From: Symsagittifera roscoffensis
Taxonomy: Eukaryota; Xenacoelomorpha; Acoela; Convolutidae
DNA: 64,000 nt
NCBI RefSeq assembly: GCF_963678635.1
Contig: NC_087066.1
Span: forward strand, 17,171,275-17,235,274
Direction of reading: 5' to 3'
The translations under genes and the position numbers were made by a program. How positions within the stretch are numbered: position 1 is the first letter of the stretch; each line of letters starts with the position of its first letter. Below are positions 1 to 12,121 of this stretch, one piece after another. The notes beneath the pieces are model-generated. The model did not search any database and was not told the origin of the DNA. It saw nothing but the letters and a program-made list of their open reading frames with translations.

Positions 1-687
1 ATTTTGACCATCTCGATTGAAATATGTTTTGTTTTGACCATGGCCAAATTCACAAAAATTTCGTCTTTAGGATGATTTTTTCCATCGAAATAGAAACTTT
101 AGAATTAAATTGTAATTTAAACGTTTTATAGTTGAACTACTTTTTCAACTAATTTTTTGTTTTTTTTCTGGTCTTTTGCTTGCATTGAACTTTGCTTAAA
201 AAATTTAATTTTTGAAAGAGTTTTCGTTTCCTGGTGATAAAATTAGGGCATTTCATATACTTCATATACTTCCTAAGAGCAAGTTGCTGCCAAATGATGT
301 GTTTCAACCTGTGATATTGTAACTTGTGCATTTTTGGGAGACAGATGATTTTAAAAACCAAAAAGTTGTCTAAGTATGTATGAACCTAATATATGGAAAA
401 TCATTTGATTATTTGAGCATTGTGCTCTGTTGAGACATCGCTAACACTATATACAGATGAGCTAAATCCTAATACTGTAACAAAAACTGCAATCTGACCG
501 TAGTTTGTATGCAAGGGAAAAGGGATGTTTTTGTACCTGTAAAAACTATTGATGATTTTCAGGGATTAAATGATTCTATCATAAGACGAAATTAAGACAT
601 TCGGCAGCCAATAACAATTCAAAACAATACATGATTAATAAAAATGTACAATTGACAGCAATGCAGGAAACGATTACAGCTGAGTAT
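1..687. other. AT-rich non-coding sequence
   Basis: I see no gene, RNA or repeat boundary here. The short open frames are rich in Lys, Phe and Asn, as expected by chance in AT-rich DNA, and have no recognisable domain. Confidence 0.5.
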
Positions 688-1566
688 AATCCCGGGTTGA
701 CAAAAATGCTTATCATACAATTTTCATATATGAAAAAAAAATGCTTGTCATACCCTTTCATACAATTTCATAGAGCAAAAGTAAATGTATGAAAAAAACA
801 AAATAAGCATTTTTTTTATAAATGAAATTGTATAATAAGCATTTTTTCCATAGTATGAAATTGTATTTTTTCCATTAATGTAAATACAAAAAAAAATATT
901 GTTTCGAAATTTTGTGTTTCAACCGAAACACTAACCAAGGATTTTTTGTCATAAGACAACCCAAAGTGAAACATGCAGTTACAAAGCAGATAATCTGCAT
1001 TTGGTAATTTTAGCCAAAAAAAATTAAGTTTAACAATTTCACGTGGCATTATATCCCAAAAAAGTTACTTTTTGAAAATTTTGATGCTCGTTTTTCTACA
1101 AAGTTATCTTTATTTTAGCAAATGAAACAAAAGATAATAATCGTGTTTACAAAAAAAAAGACTTTCATTTGATTTTTGGCTTTTTTGGGTGGAAAACTCA
1201 TCGTGGACAACGTTATAAACACAAAAAATTTAATTTTAGCACAAAAACATGTTTGCAGCCAAAAAAAGGGATTAAAAATTTCTTACCTCAAATTTTTGTT
1301 TTTGTTTATGAAAAAAATGCATATCATACAATTTTCACATATGAAAATTGTATGATAAACAATTTTTATAAAAATCTTAAAATCATTTTTTTTAATGACC
1401 AGAAAGCTTCCAAAGAGGCAAGTAGACCAAAAATCTTTTTTAAAAATTTTTATAAAAACACTTTTAAAATTTTGTATGAATTTTCTATGATAATTTTTTT
1501 TCCATAGACCTCATATATGAAATTCTATGACAAGCATTTTTCTTCTATGGACGTCAACCCGGGATT
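688..1566. mobile_element. Inverted-repeat (MITE-like) element
   Basis: The segment opens with ATCCCGGGTTGAC (689-701) and closes with its reverse complement (1553-1565). Inside the ends the similarity continues for about 30 more bases as variants of AAAATGCTTRTCATA followed by an AATTT..ATATATGA stretch. Related ATGAAATTGTATGATAAGCAT-type segments recur internally (about 740-870 and 1310-1360) in both orientations, giving a foldback structure. There is no coding capacity and no obvious target-site duplication, so the superfamily is unassigned. Confidence 0.55.
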
Positions 1567-4106
1567 TGGTTCTTCAAAAAAAATTTTCATCTGAAACAGT
1601 TTCCGCTAAGATTACTTTTGAATTGGCAAAACAAAAACAATTACATAATTATGTTATAATAATAACAAAGTAAAAAGCGTTTTCTGTTGAATTCAAACAA
1701 ATGGGTTTAATTTGGCAAAAAAACACGCACTCCAACGAAATTGAAAGCAATTGACGCTGATGGTATTGCAACATTGAATTCTTGAACTACCAGGTAGAGA
1801 ATGTTAAACATAAATAGAAAATATTTTTAAAAATGAATCTAGGCAACAAATAACTCTGACTCAATTTTAGCTTAAATTGACGAGTCACCAGAAAGCTGTC
1901 TCTATTTCTCAGTAACAAAATATGTTTTTTGAACTAAATTTCTGTTAGAAAAGTGAGTGAGAGTTTTTGAACAAAAAGGAATCAAACTCGCATCATGATG
2001 CAAAATATACGATCTCTGAATCGTAATAGTATAGTAGCCAACTTGGAGACAAAAAATTATTTTTGACATAAAAAAAACGTGGTCGAATAAATCGTTGAAA
2101 CTGAAAATAGTTTACGTACTTCAAAAAAAAGTATACGGGCAATTGAACCAATAGAATGTAGCCTTTTTTCTGAGAACACATTTTCATAGTGAGTTTGTTC
2201 TGAAAACATGAACAGACAAAATCAAATACTTTCTGTTAAAAAAATGGAACAAAAACATTTTGCTGTTTTTATCATACATCAGAACAATCATTTGAGTTTG
2301 TTCTGGAGGCACTCTCAAATCATACAATCAAGCTTCAATAAACCTCGAAAGTTAAACTCGTCGTGTGAGGAGGTTACAAAGTTTAAATAAACACAGAAAT
2401 TGGCTGTCTGGAAGTTTAATCGAAAAATTCAAAAGTAAAGGCCTGATCCTCAAATCAGCATTTGATCCAACATACCAACAAAACTCTCAGATAGGTTGAC
2501 TTTTGTGGTTTTGTACCAATTTTGATGCCAACGCTTGAGTAGATAAGACAGCCCTACTATTCCCAATTTTTCTCTCTGGCAAACCGTATATTTAACGATA
2601 AAAAAAACAAGCAATTACCAGCTTTGGCAGGTCAGGGAAATTTGCTGACAAAATTTTTGAACTTTTTCAAATTTGAAAAAAAAAATACCATTGGGGTCGT
2701 TGGACCGAATTTTCCTGCCATACCCCTTAACGGTGTTTTCATTCATTTCACAAGTCAAATTCAAACTGCTTGGAATTACTTCTAGCCTGTTCATGAAACC
2801 AAAGAAAAAACAAAAAAGATCAGAAAATCGGCAATACAAATGCAATTTAAAAAAAATTGGAAATTATTACACGTTTTGCATTAAAAAATTTCTAAATGTT
2901 TTGTATAAAAATGTACAAATGGAGCAATTAATTTATCTCAATGACAAAAACAGCGCAACAAAATAATTCTTTGGTGAAATATTCGTTTATTACTACCTAT
3001 GAGACAAAAAAGACGCACAAACATTCTTCAAGTTCGTCAACAGCGTGAAGCTAACATAAAACAAGGATAACGATGACAAAAACAACATGCAAGCAGCAAA
3101 TTTACAAAATTTGTTCGTTATAATTGGACCCAATTTAGCTGAAATATGAAACAAGATAGCCACCTAGTAATAAATATAAGTTAGAAAAACAAGCTATATT
3201 TCTGAGGTGACAGAAAAGGATATTTTAGGAATCATTGGTAGGTTGCAGAATAAAAAACCAGGGTTGCTAAGGTCTCTCCAAAAAACATTATGGGAATAAA
3301 TGATCTAACCTGGGAGTTTGTTCAACTTAAACAGTTTCGTTCCATCAAATACTTGAACAATAAAATTGCGCTATGTCTTGGAAGAAAACAAAGATTTGGT
3401 TTTCAACAACAAAGAAGCCTGGATGAAAGCCACGTATAATCAGCCAGGACATAACCAAAAAAAGTTTTATTCAGCCTAAAGAAATTCAAACCATACATCA
3501 AATTTTGATTGACAATGAGACAAAAAAATGTCCGATAATGTAAGAAAAAAATGTCCGATAATTAGGCGTTCAAATTGACCGCAATTTGAAATTCATTGAA
3601 TTTCTTTGAAATGGGGCGAAATGTGCGCCAAAATCATCTTTTGTTTTTACTAAACCATAAACATATTGACGGTTGAATAACTCATAATGGAATGTTTATG
3701 TACGCCTGTGCCTCAAAAATAATCTGGATATACTGCTGAAACAACACAAATATATTTTGAAAGTTATCATCGAGACAAAAGTTCGAAGAAATATGACCAA
3801 CGGAGTAAAATGTAGATTTTTTTTTCAATTTACGGACTTCATATATGCGAAGTATTGAAACTCATAACTAAGAACAAAGAAAAACACAAATTAGTAGTTA
3901 CTAAACATCAAAAAAAATAAGTAATCTTTTACGAAATGTCACGCGGGTAAAAAATTATAAACAAGGTCTGCGATGTTATAATTAAACAGAAAAAAAATTG
4001 CGCGAGTTAGCCTTTTTTCCTTGAGATTGTCAAGCTGGAGTCTGAAATTTTGTTAAGATTATACAATATCCTTCAAAAACATTAGTCTTGCTGCTATTCT
4101 TATAGA
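1567..4106. other. Non-coding AT-rich sequence
   Basis: No gene or repeat can be supported. The longest open frames (about 60-100 codons near 2000-2970) have no family resemblance and overlap each other on both strands. Confidence 0.5.
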
Positions 4107-4112
4107 CTTATT
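4107..4112. repeat. Target-site duplication, left
   Basis: CTTATT lies directly outside the left terminal inverted repeat and is repeated exactly at 26432-26437 outside the right one. Confidence 0.85.
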
Positions 4113-4157
4113 AGTAGTATAGCATATTTACACTGGGATCGGGGGGGGGGGGGGGTG
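4113..4157 (+). repeat. Polinton left terminal inverted repeat
   Basis: It begins AGTAGTATAGC, then ATTTACACTGGGATC, then a run of 15 G. It pairs with 26391-26431 read on the minus strand, differing by a few bases and by the length of the G run. At about 40 bp it is much shorter than the several hundred bp usual for Polintons, so one or both ends may be truncated. Confidence 0.85.
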
Positions 4158-4325
4158 ATCCCTACAGGGATCATTGGGTATTGAGATCCCAATGTAAATT
4201 TTTGAGATCCCATGTAAAAACACTGATCCCATGTGAAATTTGTTATGATCCCAAATAATGATCCCACAAATTTGATCCCAATGTATAATTTTTTAAACCA
4301 ATGATCCTGAATGTAAATTTTTGTT
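4134..4325. repeat. Subterminal GATCCC repeat cluster
   Basis: About ten copies of GATCCC (or its complement GGGATC) occur in under 200 bp, several in the form GATCCCAATGTAAAT that also ends the inverted repeat. GATCCC-TACA-GGGATC at 4157-4172 can form a perfect 6-bp hairpin. Subterminal repeats of this kind commonly bind transposition or replication-initiation proteins; that role is inference here. The right end keeps only one copy. Confidence 0.6.
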
Positions 4326-4589
4326 AGGTTGATAGCTAAATCGTCCAAATGCCCAGACGGTGTATTTCGTTCTTTTTGTTTATGCACCAAATTGGAGTGG
4401 TATATAAAGTGGTTATAGCTATTAGTTTCATGCATGGTATATGAAAGACGCTTGATTTCTGCACCGAATATGTTTGAAATATATGTATAGAAACAGCTTG
4501 AAATTTTTATGTATTACTATAGACTGGTTTCTGTAAACGTCTATGTCAAGTACTTTCAGGAAGAAACTGTTGAAGAATTAAACGGAAAA
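4326..4589. other. Polinton left-arm non-coding segment
   Basis: No gene or site is visible. It lies between the subterminal repeats and the start of the first 4050-bp repeat unit. Confidence 0.5.
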
Positions 4590-4816
4590 CATACGTTTCA
4601 AGGTTAAATTGAATTTTTTAAACTTTTGGTTCAAATATAACACCAATTCTAACACGCACACTGGTACACATTAAAACATAAGACTTGTCATAACGTCAAT
4701 ATTAGATAAGAAGCGTTTGAAGCAAAATTATTTCTGGCTTGACCACTGAATGTAAATGCTGTTACTCTTTACTGCACAATATTTTAAACACTATCACATT
4801 AAGAAATATTTTTTTC

Positions 4817-6690
4817 TTATTTCCTGCGAAAACGTTTTGGTTGCGTTGGCACATCTTCAACGGCTTCACGATCTAGAAAAGAATTATCCGACGATTCTGA
4901 AGACGATTCTGCAGAAGTTTCAGCACTCAAATCGGCAATATCGTCACTGTCAAGGTCACTCTCGTTTATCTGATCGAGACGTGCAAATCCAGGATCCGGA
5001 GTCTGGAATCCTATTTCATTTGAGGCTGTTGACATAAGATCGAACAATGAACGATGTACATGTGATTGACTTGTGCTGGGATCAATGAAGCTATCTTGAC
5101 TATCGTATTGCACATCTTGCGTATAATCCCAGTCTATTTGTGTTCGATCAAGTTCTTGCGACATACCATCTAGTATATTCTCTTGATCCCATTCTATTGG
5201 TGCGTCATTGTCTTCAAAATGAGCAACCCATGCATCTAGATCGTCATCATCATCACTATCTTGATCTAACGTTTCATCGATCGCACTATCGGCGTGAAAT
5301 GTAGAGCTGTTATTATCACCACGACTATCGTTTGAAGGCGGTTTTGAAGACTCGATGTAACCATATGGCAACGTTGAAATGCCATCATCCAATATATACA
5401 GTTTATTGTCGAACGATGACAATGCTATCTTATTCGTACGAACAGTATTCAGAACATGACGGTCAGATGCAATTCGGGTGTTTTCAGCTCGATAGAGACT
5501 ACCCATCTCAAGAGTTTCTTCATACTTCCGATGAGTAAGAAGATTTTGAGTTGCCCTGGAAATGCCTTTAGCTGAAAGCTTACGATGATCTATATAAAAT
5601 GAATAAATGATTACTAATCGTTAATACATTGAAATTTTTTTTCGAAAAAAAATTTTTCCCGAAATTTTCGACAAATTTTTTTCGAATTTTTTTTTTTCAC
5701 AAATTTTCGACAAATTGTTTTTCAAAAAAAAAAATTTTCCCAAATTTTTTTTCGACAATTTTTTCATAAAAAAAAATTTCCCAAATTTTGGAAAAGATTT
5801 TTTTCTCGAGAGTTTTTGGTTTTCCCAATTTTTTTTGTCAACAAATTGAAAAAAAAATTCTAATTTTTTCAACAAATTTTGATGAGTAATTGAAAGTACT
5901 CACTTAGAGAGACGATTGAGTATAACTTGGGTTTTAAAGCAATGAAGTCCGTGATGGTGTCGGCTGGGAACTCATCTTTGTATTTGAGAACTGTCAGTTT
6001 GTTTTGCTTGTTAAACAGGGGATGGTTTTCGGGATAATTTGAGAAATCGAATTCGTCAATAATGTTGGATTTGTTTTTCAAAATTTCGTAAAAATCTGCA
6101 TTCTTTTCGGTTTCTATTTCGTAAAGCAAACTATCGGTATCGGAGTAAAGCAATCGACAGTCAAAGTTTGATTTCATAATTTCATAGTGAAACCGATACA
6201 TTTCAAATTTAGCGAATTCAAGCACGCATGCTCCTACTATGGTAGGTACATTCCAATTAATGACTCGTGGTGCTGACGTCAAGGCCGCTAAATCATCACC
6301 AAACATTTTAAATGTCTTGAAGTCAAAAGCAGAAATTTGTTGCATTGTTTCTTCAGCGTTATGTACAATATTAACCTTCACTCTTTTTCTTTTCGATTCG
6401 CATGTTTTTCCATATGCAGAATTATTCAACAATTTGTACAGTGCTTCTTCAAATTTGTTTTGTGCAGATTTCCTTTTGTTTGTGTTTAGGGTTATATAGG
6501 GTTCTAACCATAGTTCTTGCTTGAACTTTAAAACTCTATGTACTTTCGTTATTTTCAAACCCAACCGAACATAGAGTTGTAAGAGTTTGTACTGTATAAT
6601 TATTCTTGTTATGCAATGTCTGAAGCAGTTTTTTTATTTTGCCAGGAGCAACTCGATAATTATCATTGCTTTTCATTTGTTCTGCCAGAT
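4817..6690 (-). pseudogene. Polinton DNA polymerase B, C-terminal half (copy 1)
   Basis: Protein-primed family-B DNA polymerase, palm and C-terminal parts, which would replicate the element. The palm exon (6690-5904, open from 6564) shows motif B (KLLNNSAYGKT) and the catalytic motif C (YSDTDSL). It ends at a consensus donor, CTAA/GTGAGT. A 314-bp intron (5590-5903) ends TATATAG, and the downstream exon (5589-4817) stays in frame. That exon carries the family's C-terminal block (KIALSSFDNKLYILDDGI), then about 150 residues rich in Asp, Glu and Ser, ending in a basic PKRFRRK that looks like a nuclear localisation signal. The acidic extension is unusual for this family. Exonuclease and thumb regions are deleted upstream, so this copy cannot be functional. 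Confidence 0.85.
5590..5903 (-). other. Intron in the polymerase gene, simple-repeat rich
   Basis: On the minus strand it runs GTGAGTACTT to TTTATATAG, and splicing keeps the frame across motif-C and C-terminal exons. Most of the intron is degenerate repeats of the type TTTTTTCGAAAAAAAATTTTTCCC with the complementary arrangement, giving spurious Lys/Phe-rich open frames on both strands. Longer versions of the same intron occur at 8249-8639 (partial) and about 12293-12752; the copy at 9640-9953 is equivalent. Confidence 0.7.
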
Positions 6691-6691
6691 C

Positions 6692-7111
6692 TCAATAAAC
6701 TCTATGGTTATTGAGTTCATTGTTAGAAACAAAGCCTAAATTACAATATTCACATAAATTGGCTATGCTCTCATGAGTTGAAATAAAATGTTGTTCAAGA
6801 GAAGATAACAATAACGATGTGAAAGGGCAATCATTACACATGTAAATTGGAATACCTTTTTCCATAGCATGAAAATTTCGTTCATGTCTGGTTCGGTTAG
6901 TTTTAAATGTGAAAAGTATTGGACAAAAATTACATTTGTATTTTGCCGGATTCATTATCAAGTGTTCCAGAGAAATAGAAGTTTGCAAATAAAATTCGTA
7001 TTTGAACAAATTTTCAAATACATAACACGACTTCATGGGATTGGTTGAATTTGAAAATATGCTACATGTAATCCCGCTCAAATTTGAGTTTAAACGGCAA
7101 TCACCCGCCAA
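6692..7111 (-). pseudogene. Polymerase N-terminal zinc-finger fragment (copy 1)
   Basis: This piece matches the start of the longer polymerase gene (16469-16240). It has C2H2-type fingers: CNFC...HERNFH, CNDC...HFISTH and CEYC...NNH. In the long gene the reading continues into the polymerase. Here it jumps at about 6700 to sequence just downstream of the palm deletion point with a short filler, and terminates at 6692. About 2.7 kb of polymerase (equivalent to 13541-16215) is missing. The probable true start is the ATG before NPAKYKC; the upstream codons are only open frame. Confidence 0.75.
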
Positions 7112-7341
7112 AATTTGAATTCAATTTAAAAGTCCCGCCAAAAGTTTTGATTGCCAATAATTTGTAAAATCTAAATAAATATTGAACTTATTCGTTATCA
7201 TGTACAAACTTTCATATACATAACACGACTTCATGGGATTGGATGAATTTGAAAATATGCTACATGTAATCCCGTTCAAATTTGAGTTTAAACGGCAATC
7301 GCCCGCCAAAATTTGAATTCAATTTAAAAGTCCCGCCAAAA
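7104..7341 (-). promoter_or_regulatory. Cluster of four E2F-like sites upstream of polymerase
   Basis: TTTTGGCGGG on the minus strand (CCCGCCAAAA on the plus) occurs at 7104-7113, 7134-7143, 7302-7311 and 7332-7341. It sits in a roughly 196-bp tandemly repeated segment just upstream of the zinc-finger start. The motif fits the animal E2F consensus. The same block recurs at 11154-11391 and 16617-16856. Use by host E2F is inference. Confidence 0.5.
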
Positions 7342-8072
7342 GTTTTGATTGCCAATAATTTGTAAATTCTAATTAAATATTGAATTTATTCGTTATCATG
7401 ATCAATTATTGTTTCTTCCGATCGGTTTCAGTCCACAAAAATCAATTAAAAGAGACAATACATTAATTAAGTTGTTAAACATTAATAACAATATTCTGAA
7501 AAAAAAAACATTTTCGATTTCTTATTAATGGCTTGAACATGTGAACTGAATAGACTACAACATGTCTTTTGGTATTAAGACTCACTAACCATTAATGTTG
7601 CAAAGTAAAAAAAAACTCATTAGACATGGTGAAGACTAATTAACCGTGAATAAGGTAAAAGAAGAAAAAATATTAATTTCTTAAACAAAACATGTACCTT
7701 AAACATTATCATATATACATTATCATGTTGACACTTTCCCAAACTTTTCATCGAAGACTTAACGTCTCTCACTTAGGTAAAATTTTTACAATCCATAGAG
7801 CAATTTATATGTTTCCGCAAAAAAAAATAGAAACAAAACTTGAAAAAAATATATAAAATTTGTACAAAAAATGATGATCTCCCAAACTAGATGTTGTACA
7901 GTGTCGGCACCCTAGCTCAAAAATGTCCAGCTTGCCGAGAGAAGCAATATGAGTGGTCGGAAGACAATATTCGGACCGTATAACAAAAAGTTAGAAAATT
8001 GATATAGGATGAGGCTTTTCGAAAATGAAATGTCTGTATCTCTTCAGTGAATGGTCTGAACATAGTCGTAAA

Positions 8073-8640
8073 ATGCTATCTTATTCGTACGAACAGTATT
8101 CAGAACATGACGGTCAGATGCAATTCGGGTGTTTTCAGCTCGATAGAGACTACCCATCTCAAGAGTTTCTTCATACTTCCGATGAGTAAGAAGATTTTGA
8201 GTTGCCCTGGAAATGCCTTTAGCTGAAAGCTTACGATGATCTATATAAAATGAATAAATGATTACTAATCGTTAATACATTGAAATTTTTTTTCGAAAAA
8301 AAATTTTTCCCGAAATTTTCGACAAATTTTTTTCGAATTTTTTTTTTTCACAAATTTTCGACAAATTGTTTTTCGAAAAAAATTTTTTCCCAAATTTTTT
8401 TTCGACAAATTTTTTTCCCCAATTTTCAACAAAATTTTTTTCGAAACTTTTTTTTTCACAAAATTTCGACAAATTTTTTTTCGAAAAAAAACTTTTCCCA
8501 ATTTTTTTTTCGACAATTTTTTCAAAAAAAAAAATTTTCCCAAATTTTTTTTTCGACAATTTTTTCATAAAAAAAATTTCCCAAATTTTGGAAAAGATTT
8601 TTTTCGAGAGTTTTTGGTTTTCCCAATTTTTTTTGTCAAC
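8073..8640 (-). pseudogene. Partial polymerase C-terminal exon and intron
   Basis: From 8073 the sequence repeats 5431 onward: the first codons of the C-terminal exon (broken after NKIA), the acceptor region, and a longer version of the simple-repeat intron. It is joined at 8072 to the upstream flank and at 8640 to the next tandem unit, so it is a rearrangement remnant. Confidence 0.75.
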
Positions 8641-8866
8641 ATACGTTTCAAGGTTAAATTGAATTTTTTAAACTTTTGGTTCAAATATAACACCAATTCT
8701 AACACGCACACTGGTACACATTAAAACATAAGACTTGTCATAACGTCAATATTAGATAAGAAGCGTTTGAAGCAAAATTATTTCTGGCTTGACCACTGAA
8801 TGTAAATGCTGTTACTCTTTACTGCACAATATTTTAAACACTATCACATTAAGAAATATTTTTTTC

Positions 8867-10740
8867 TTATTTCCTGCGAAAACGTTTTGGTTGCGTTGGC
8901 ACATCTTCAACGGCTTCACGATCTAGAAAAGAATTATCCGACGATTCTGAAGACGATTCTGCAGAAGTTTCAGCACTCAAATCGGCAATATCGTCACTGT
9001 CAAGGTCACTCTCGTTTATCTGATCGAGACGTGCAAATCCAGGATCCGGAGTCTGGAATCCTATTTCATTTGAGGCTGTTGACATAAGATCGAACAATGA
9101 ACGATGTACATGTGATTGACTTGTGCTGGGATCAATGAAGCTATCTTGACTATCGTATTGCACATCTTGCGTATAATCCCAGTCTATTTGTGTTCGATCA
9201 AGTTCTTGCGACATACCATCTAGTATATTCTCTTGATCCCATTCTATTGGTGCGTCATTGTCTTCAAAATGAGCAACCCATGCATCTAGATCGTCATCAT
9301 CATCACTATCTTGATCTAACGTTTCATCGATCGCACTATCGGCGTGAAATGTAGAGCTGTTATTATCACCACGACTATCGTTTGAAGGCGGTTTTGAAGA
9401 CTCGATGTAACCATATGGCAACGCTGAAATGCCATCATCCAATATATACAGTTTATTGTCGAACGATGACAATGCTATCTTATTCGTACGAACAGTATTC
9501 AGAACATGACGGTCAGATGCAATTCGGGTGTTTTCAGCTCGATAGAGACTACCCATCTCAAGAGTTTCTTCATACTTCCGATGAGTAAGAAGATTTTGAG
9601 TTGCCCTGGAAATGCCTTTAGCTGAAAGCTTACGATGATCTATATAAAATGAATAAATGATTACTAATCGTTAATACATTGAAATTTTTTTTCGAAAAAA
9701 AATTTTTCCCGAAATTTTCGACAAATTTTTTTCGAATTTTTTTTTTTCACAAATTTTCGACAAATTGTTTTTCAAAAAAAAAAATTTTCCCAAATTTTTT
9801 TTCGACAATTTTTTCATAAAAAAAAATTTCCCAAATTTTGGAAAAGATTTTTTTCTCGAGAGTTTTTGGTTTTCCCAATTTTTTTTGTCAACAAATTGAA
9901 AAAAAAATTCTAATTTTTTCAACAAATTTTGATGAGTAATTGAAAGTACTCACTTAGAGAGACGATTGAGTATAACTTGGGTTTTAAAGCAATGAAGTCC
10001 GTGATGGTGTCGGCTGGGAACTCATCTTTGTATTTGAGAACTGTCAGTTTGTTTTGCTTGTTAAACAGGGGATGGTTTTCGGGATAATTTGAGAAATCGA
10101 ATTCGTCAATAATGTTGGATTTGTTTTTCAAAATTTCGTAAAAATCTGCATTCTTTTCGGTTTCTATTTCGTAAAGCAAACTATCGGTATCGGAGTAAAG
10201 CAATCGACAGTCAAAGTTTGATTTCATAATTTCATAGTGAAACCGATACATTTCAAATTTAGCGAATTCAAGCACGCATGCTCCTACTATGGTAGGTACA
10301 TTCCAATTAATGACTCGTGGTGCTGACGTCAAGGCCGCTAAATCATCACCAAACATTTTAAATGTCTTGAAGTCAAAAGCAGAAATTTGTTGCATTGTTT
10401 CTTCAGCGTTATGTACAATATTAACCTTCACTCTTTTTCTTTTCGATTCGCATGTTTTTCCATATGCAGAATTATTCAACAATTTGTACAGTGCTTCTTC
10501 AAATTTGTTTTGTGCAGATTTCCTTTTGTTTGTGTTTAGGGTTATATAGGGTTCTAACCATAGTTCTTGCTTGAACTTTAAAACTCTATGTACTTTCGTT
10601 ATTTTCAAACCCAACCGAACATAGAGTTGTAAGAGTTTGTACTGTATAATTATTCTTGTTATGCAATGTCTGAAGCAGTTTTTTTATTTTGCCAGGAGCA
10701 ACTCGATAATTATCATTGCTTTTCATTTGTTCTGCCAGAT
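8867..10740 (-). pseudogene. Polinton DNA polymerase B, C-terminal half (copy 2)
   Basis: Near-identical duplicate of the copy at 4817-6690. It has a palm exon with the NSAYGKT and YSDTDSL motifs, the same intron (9640-9953) and the acidic C-terminal exon ending PKRFRRK. The coding difference from copy 1 is Thr to Ala in the block before LPYGY. It has the same internal deletion, so it is also non-functional. Confidence 0.85.
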
Positions 10741-10741
10741 C

Positions 10742-11161
10742 TCAATAAACTCTATGGTTATTGAGTTCATTGTTAGAAACAAAGCCTAAATTACAATATT
10801 CACATAAATTGGCTATGCTCTCATGAGTTGAAATAAAATGTTGTTCAAGAGAAGATAACAATAACGATGTGAAAGGGCAATCATTACACATGTAAATTGG
10901 AATACCTTTTTCCATAGCATGAAAATTTCGTTCATGTCTGGTTCGGTTAGTTTTAAATGTGAAAAGTATTGGACAAAAATTACATTTGTATTTTGCCGGA
11001 TTCATTATCAAGTGTTCCAGAGAAATAGAAGTTTGCAAATAAAATTCGTATTTGAACAAATTTTCAAATACATAACACGACTTCATGGGATTGGTTGAAT
11101 TTGAAAATATGCTACATGTAATCCCGCTCAAATTTGAGTTTAAACGGCAATCACCCGCCAA
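10742..11161 (-). pseudogene. Polymerase N-terminal zinc-finger fragment (copy 2)
   Basis: Duplicate of 6692-7111, identical as far as can be read. It holds the same three C2H2-like fingers and the same deletion junction. Confidence 0.75.
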
Positions 11162-11391
11162 AATTTGAATTCAATTTAAAAGTCCCGCCAAAAGTTTTGA
11201 TTGCCAATAATTTGTAAAATCTAAATAAATATTGAACTTATTCGTTATCATGTACAAACTTTCATATACATAACACGACTTCATGGGATTGGATGAATTT
11301 GAAAATATGCTACATGTAATCCCGTTCAAATTTGAGTTTAAACGGCAATCGCCCGCCAAAATTTGAATTCAATTTAAAAGTCCCGCCAAAA
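11154..11391 (-). promoter_or_regulatory. E2F-like site cluster (copy 2)
   Basis: Duplicate of 7104-7341 with all four TTTTGGCGGG motifs retained. Confidence 0.45.
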
Positions 11392-12121
11392 GTTTTGATT
11401 GCCAATAATTTGTAAATTCTAATTAAATATTGAATTTATTCGTTATCATGATCAATTATTGTTTCTTCCGATCGGTTTCAGTCCACAAAAATCAATTAAA
11501 AGAGACAATACATTAATTAAGTTGTTAAACATTAATAACAATATTCTGAAAAAAAAAACATTTTCGATTTCTTATTAATGGCTTGAACATGTGAACTGAA
11601 TAGACTACAACATGTCTTTTGGTATTAAGACTCACTAACCATTAATGTTGCAAAGTAAAAAAAAACTCATTAGACATGGTGAAGACTAATTAACCGTGAA
11701 TAAGGTAAAAGAAGAAAAAATATTAATTTCTTAAACAAAACATGTACCTTAAACATTATCATATATACATTATCATGTTGACACTTTCCCAAACTTTTCA
11801 TCGAAGACTTAACGTCTCTCACTTAGGTAAAATTTTTACAATCCATAGAGCAATTTATATGTTTCCGCAAAAAAAAAATAGAAACAAAACTTGAAAAAAA
11901 TATATAAAATTTGTACAAAAAATGATGATCTCCCAAACTAGATGTTGTACAGTGTCGGCACCCTAGCTCAAAAATGTCCAGCTTGCCGAGAGAAGCAATA
12001 TGAGTGGTCGGAAGACAATATTCGGACCGTGTAACAAAAAGTTAGAAAATTGATATAGGATGAGGCTTTTCGAAAATGAAATGTCTGTATCTCTTCAGTG
12101 AATGGTCTGAACATAGTCGTA

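Larger units (their letters stand above)
4590..8639. repeat. 4050-bp tandem repeat, copy 1
   Basis: The block starting ACATACGTTTCAAGG at 4590 starts again at 8640, and the whole interval is nearly identical, with the same open frames displaced by exactly 4050. On the minus strand each unit holds the E2F-like upstream region, the zinc-finger N-terminus of the polymerase fused by an internal deletion to the palm region, the intron and the acidic C-terminal exon. It also holds a second partial copy of the C-terminal exon and intron (8073-8639). Near identity implies a recent duplication. Confidence 0.92.

Noticed and set aside
7121..7309. Open frame reading AGDCRLNSNLNGITC upstream of the zinc-finger fragment
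   Set aside because: It begins at a TTG, is a duplicate of the segment carrying the E2F-like motifs, and has no domain; it is better explained as upstream regulatory repeat.
8265..8662. Lys- and Phe-rich open frames on both strands (also near 5621, 9671 and 12316)
   Set aside because: They come from the simple repeats filling the polymerase intron; both strands are open and the composition is homopolymer-like.
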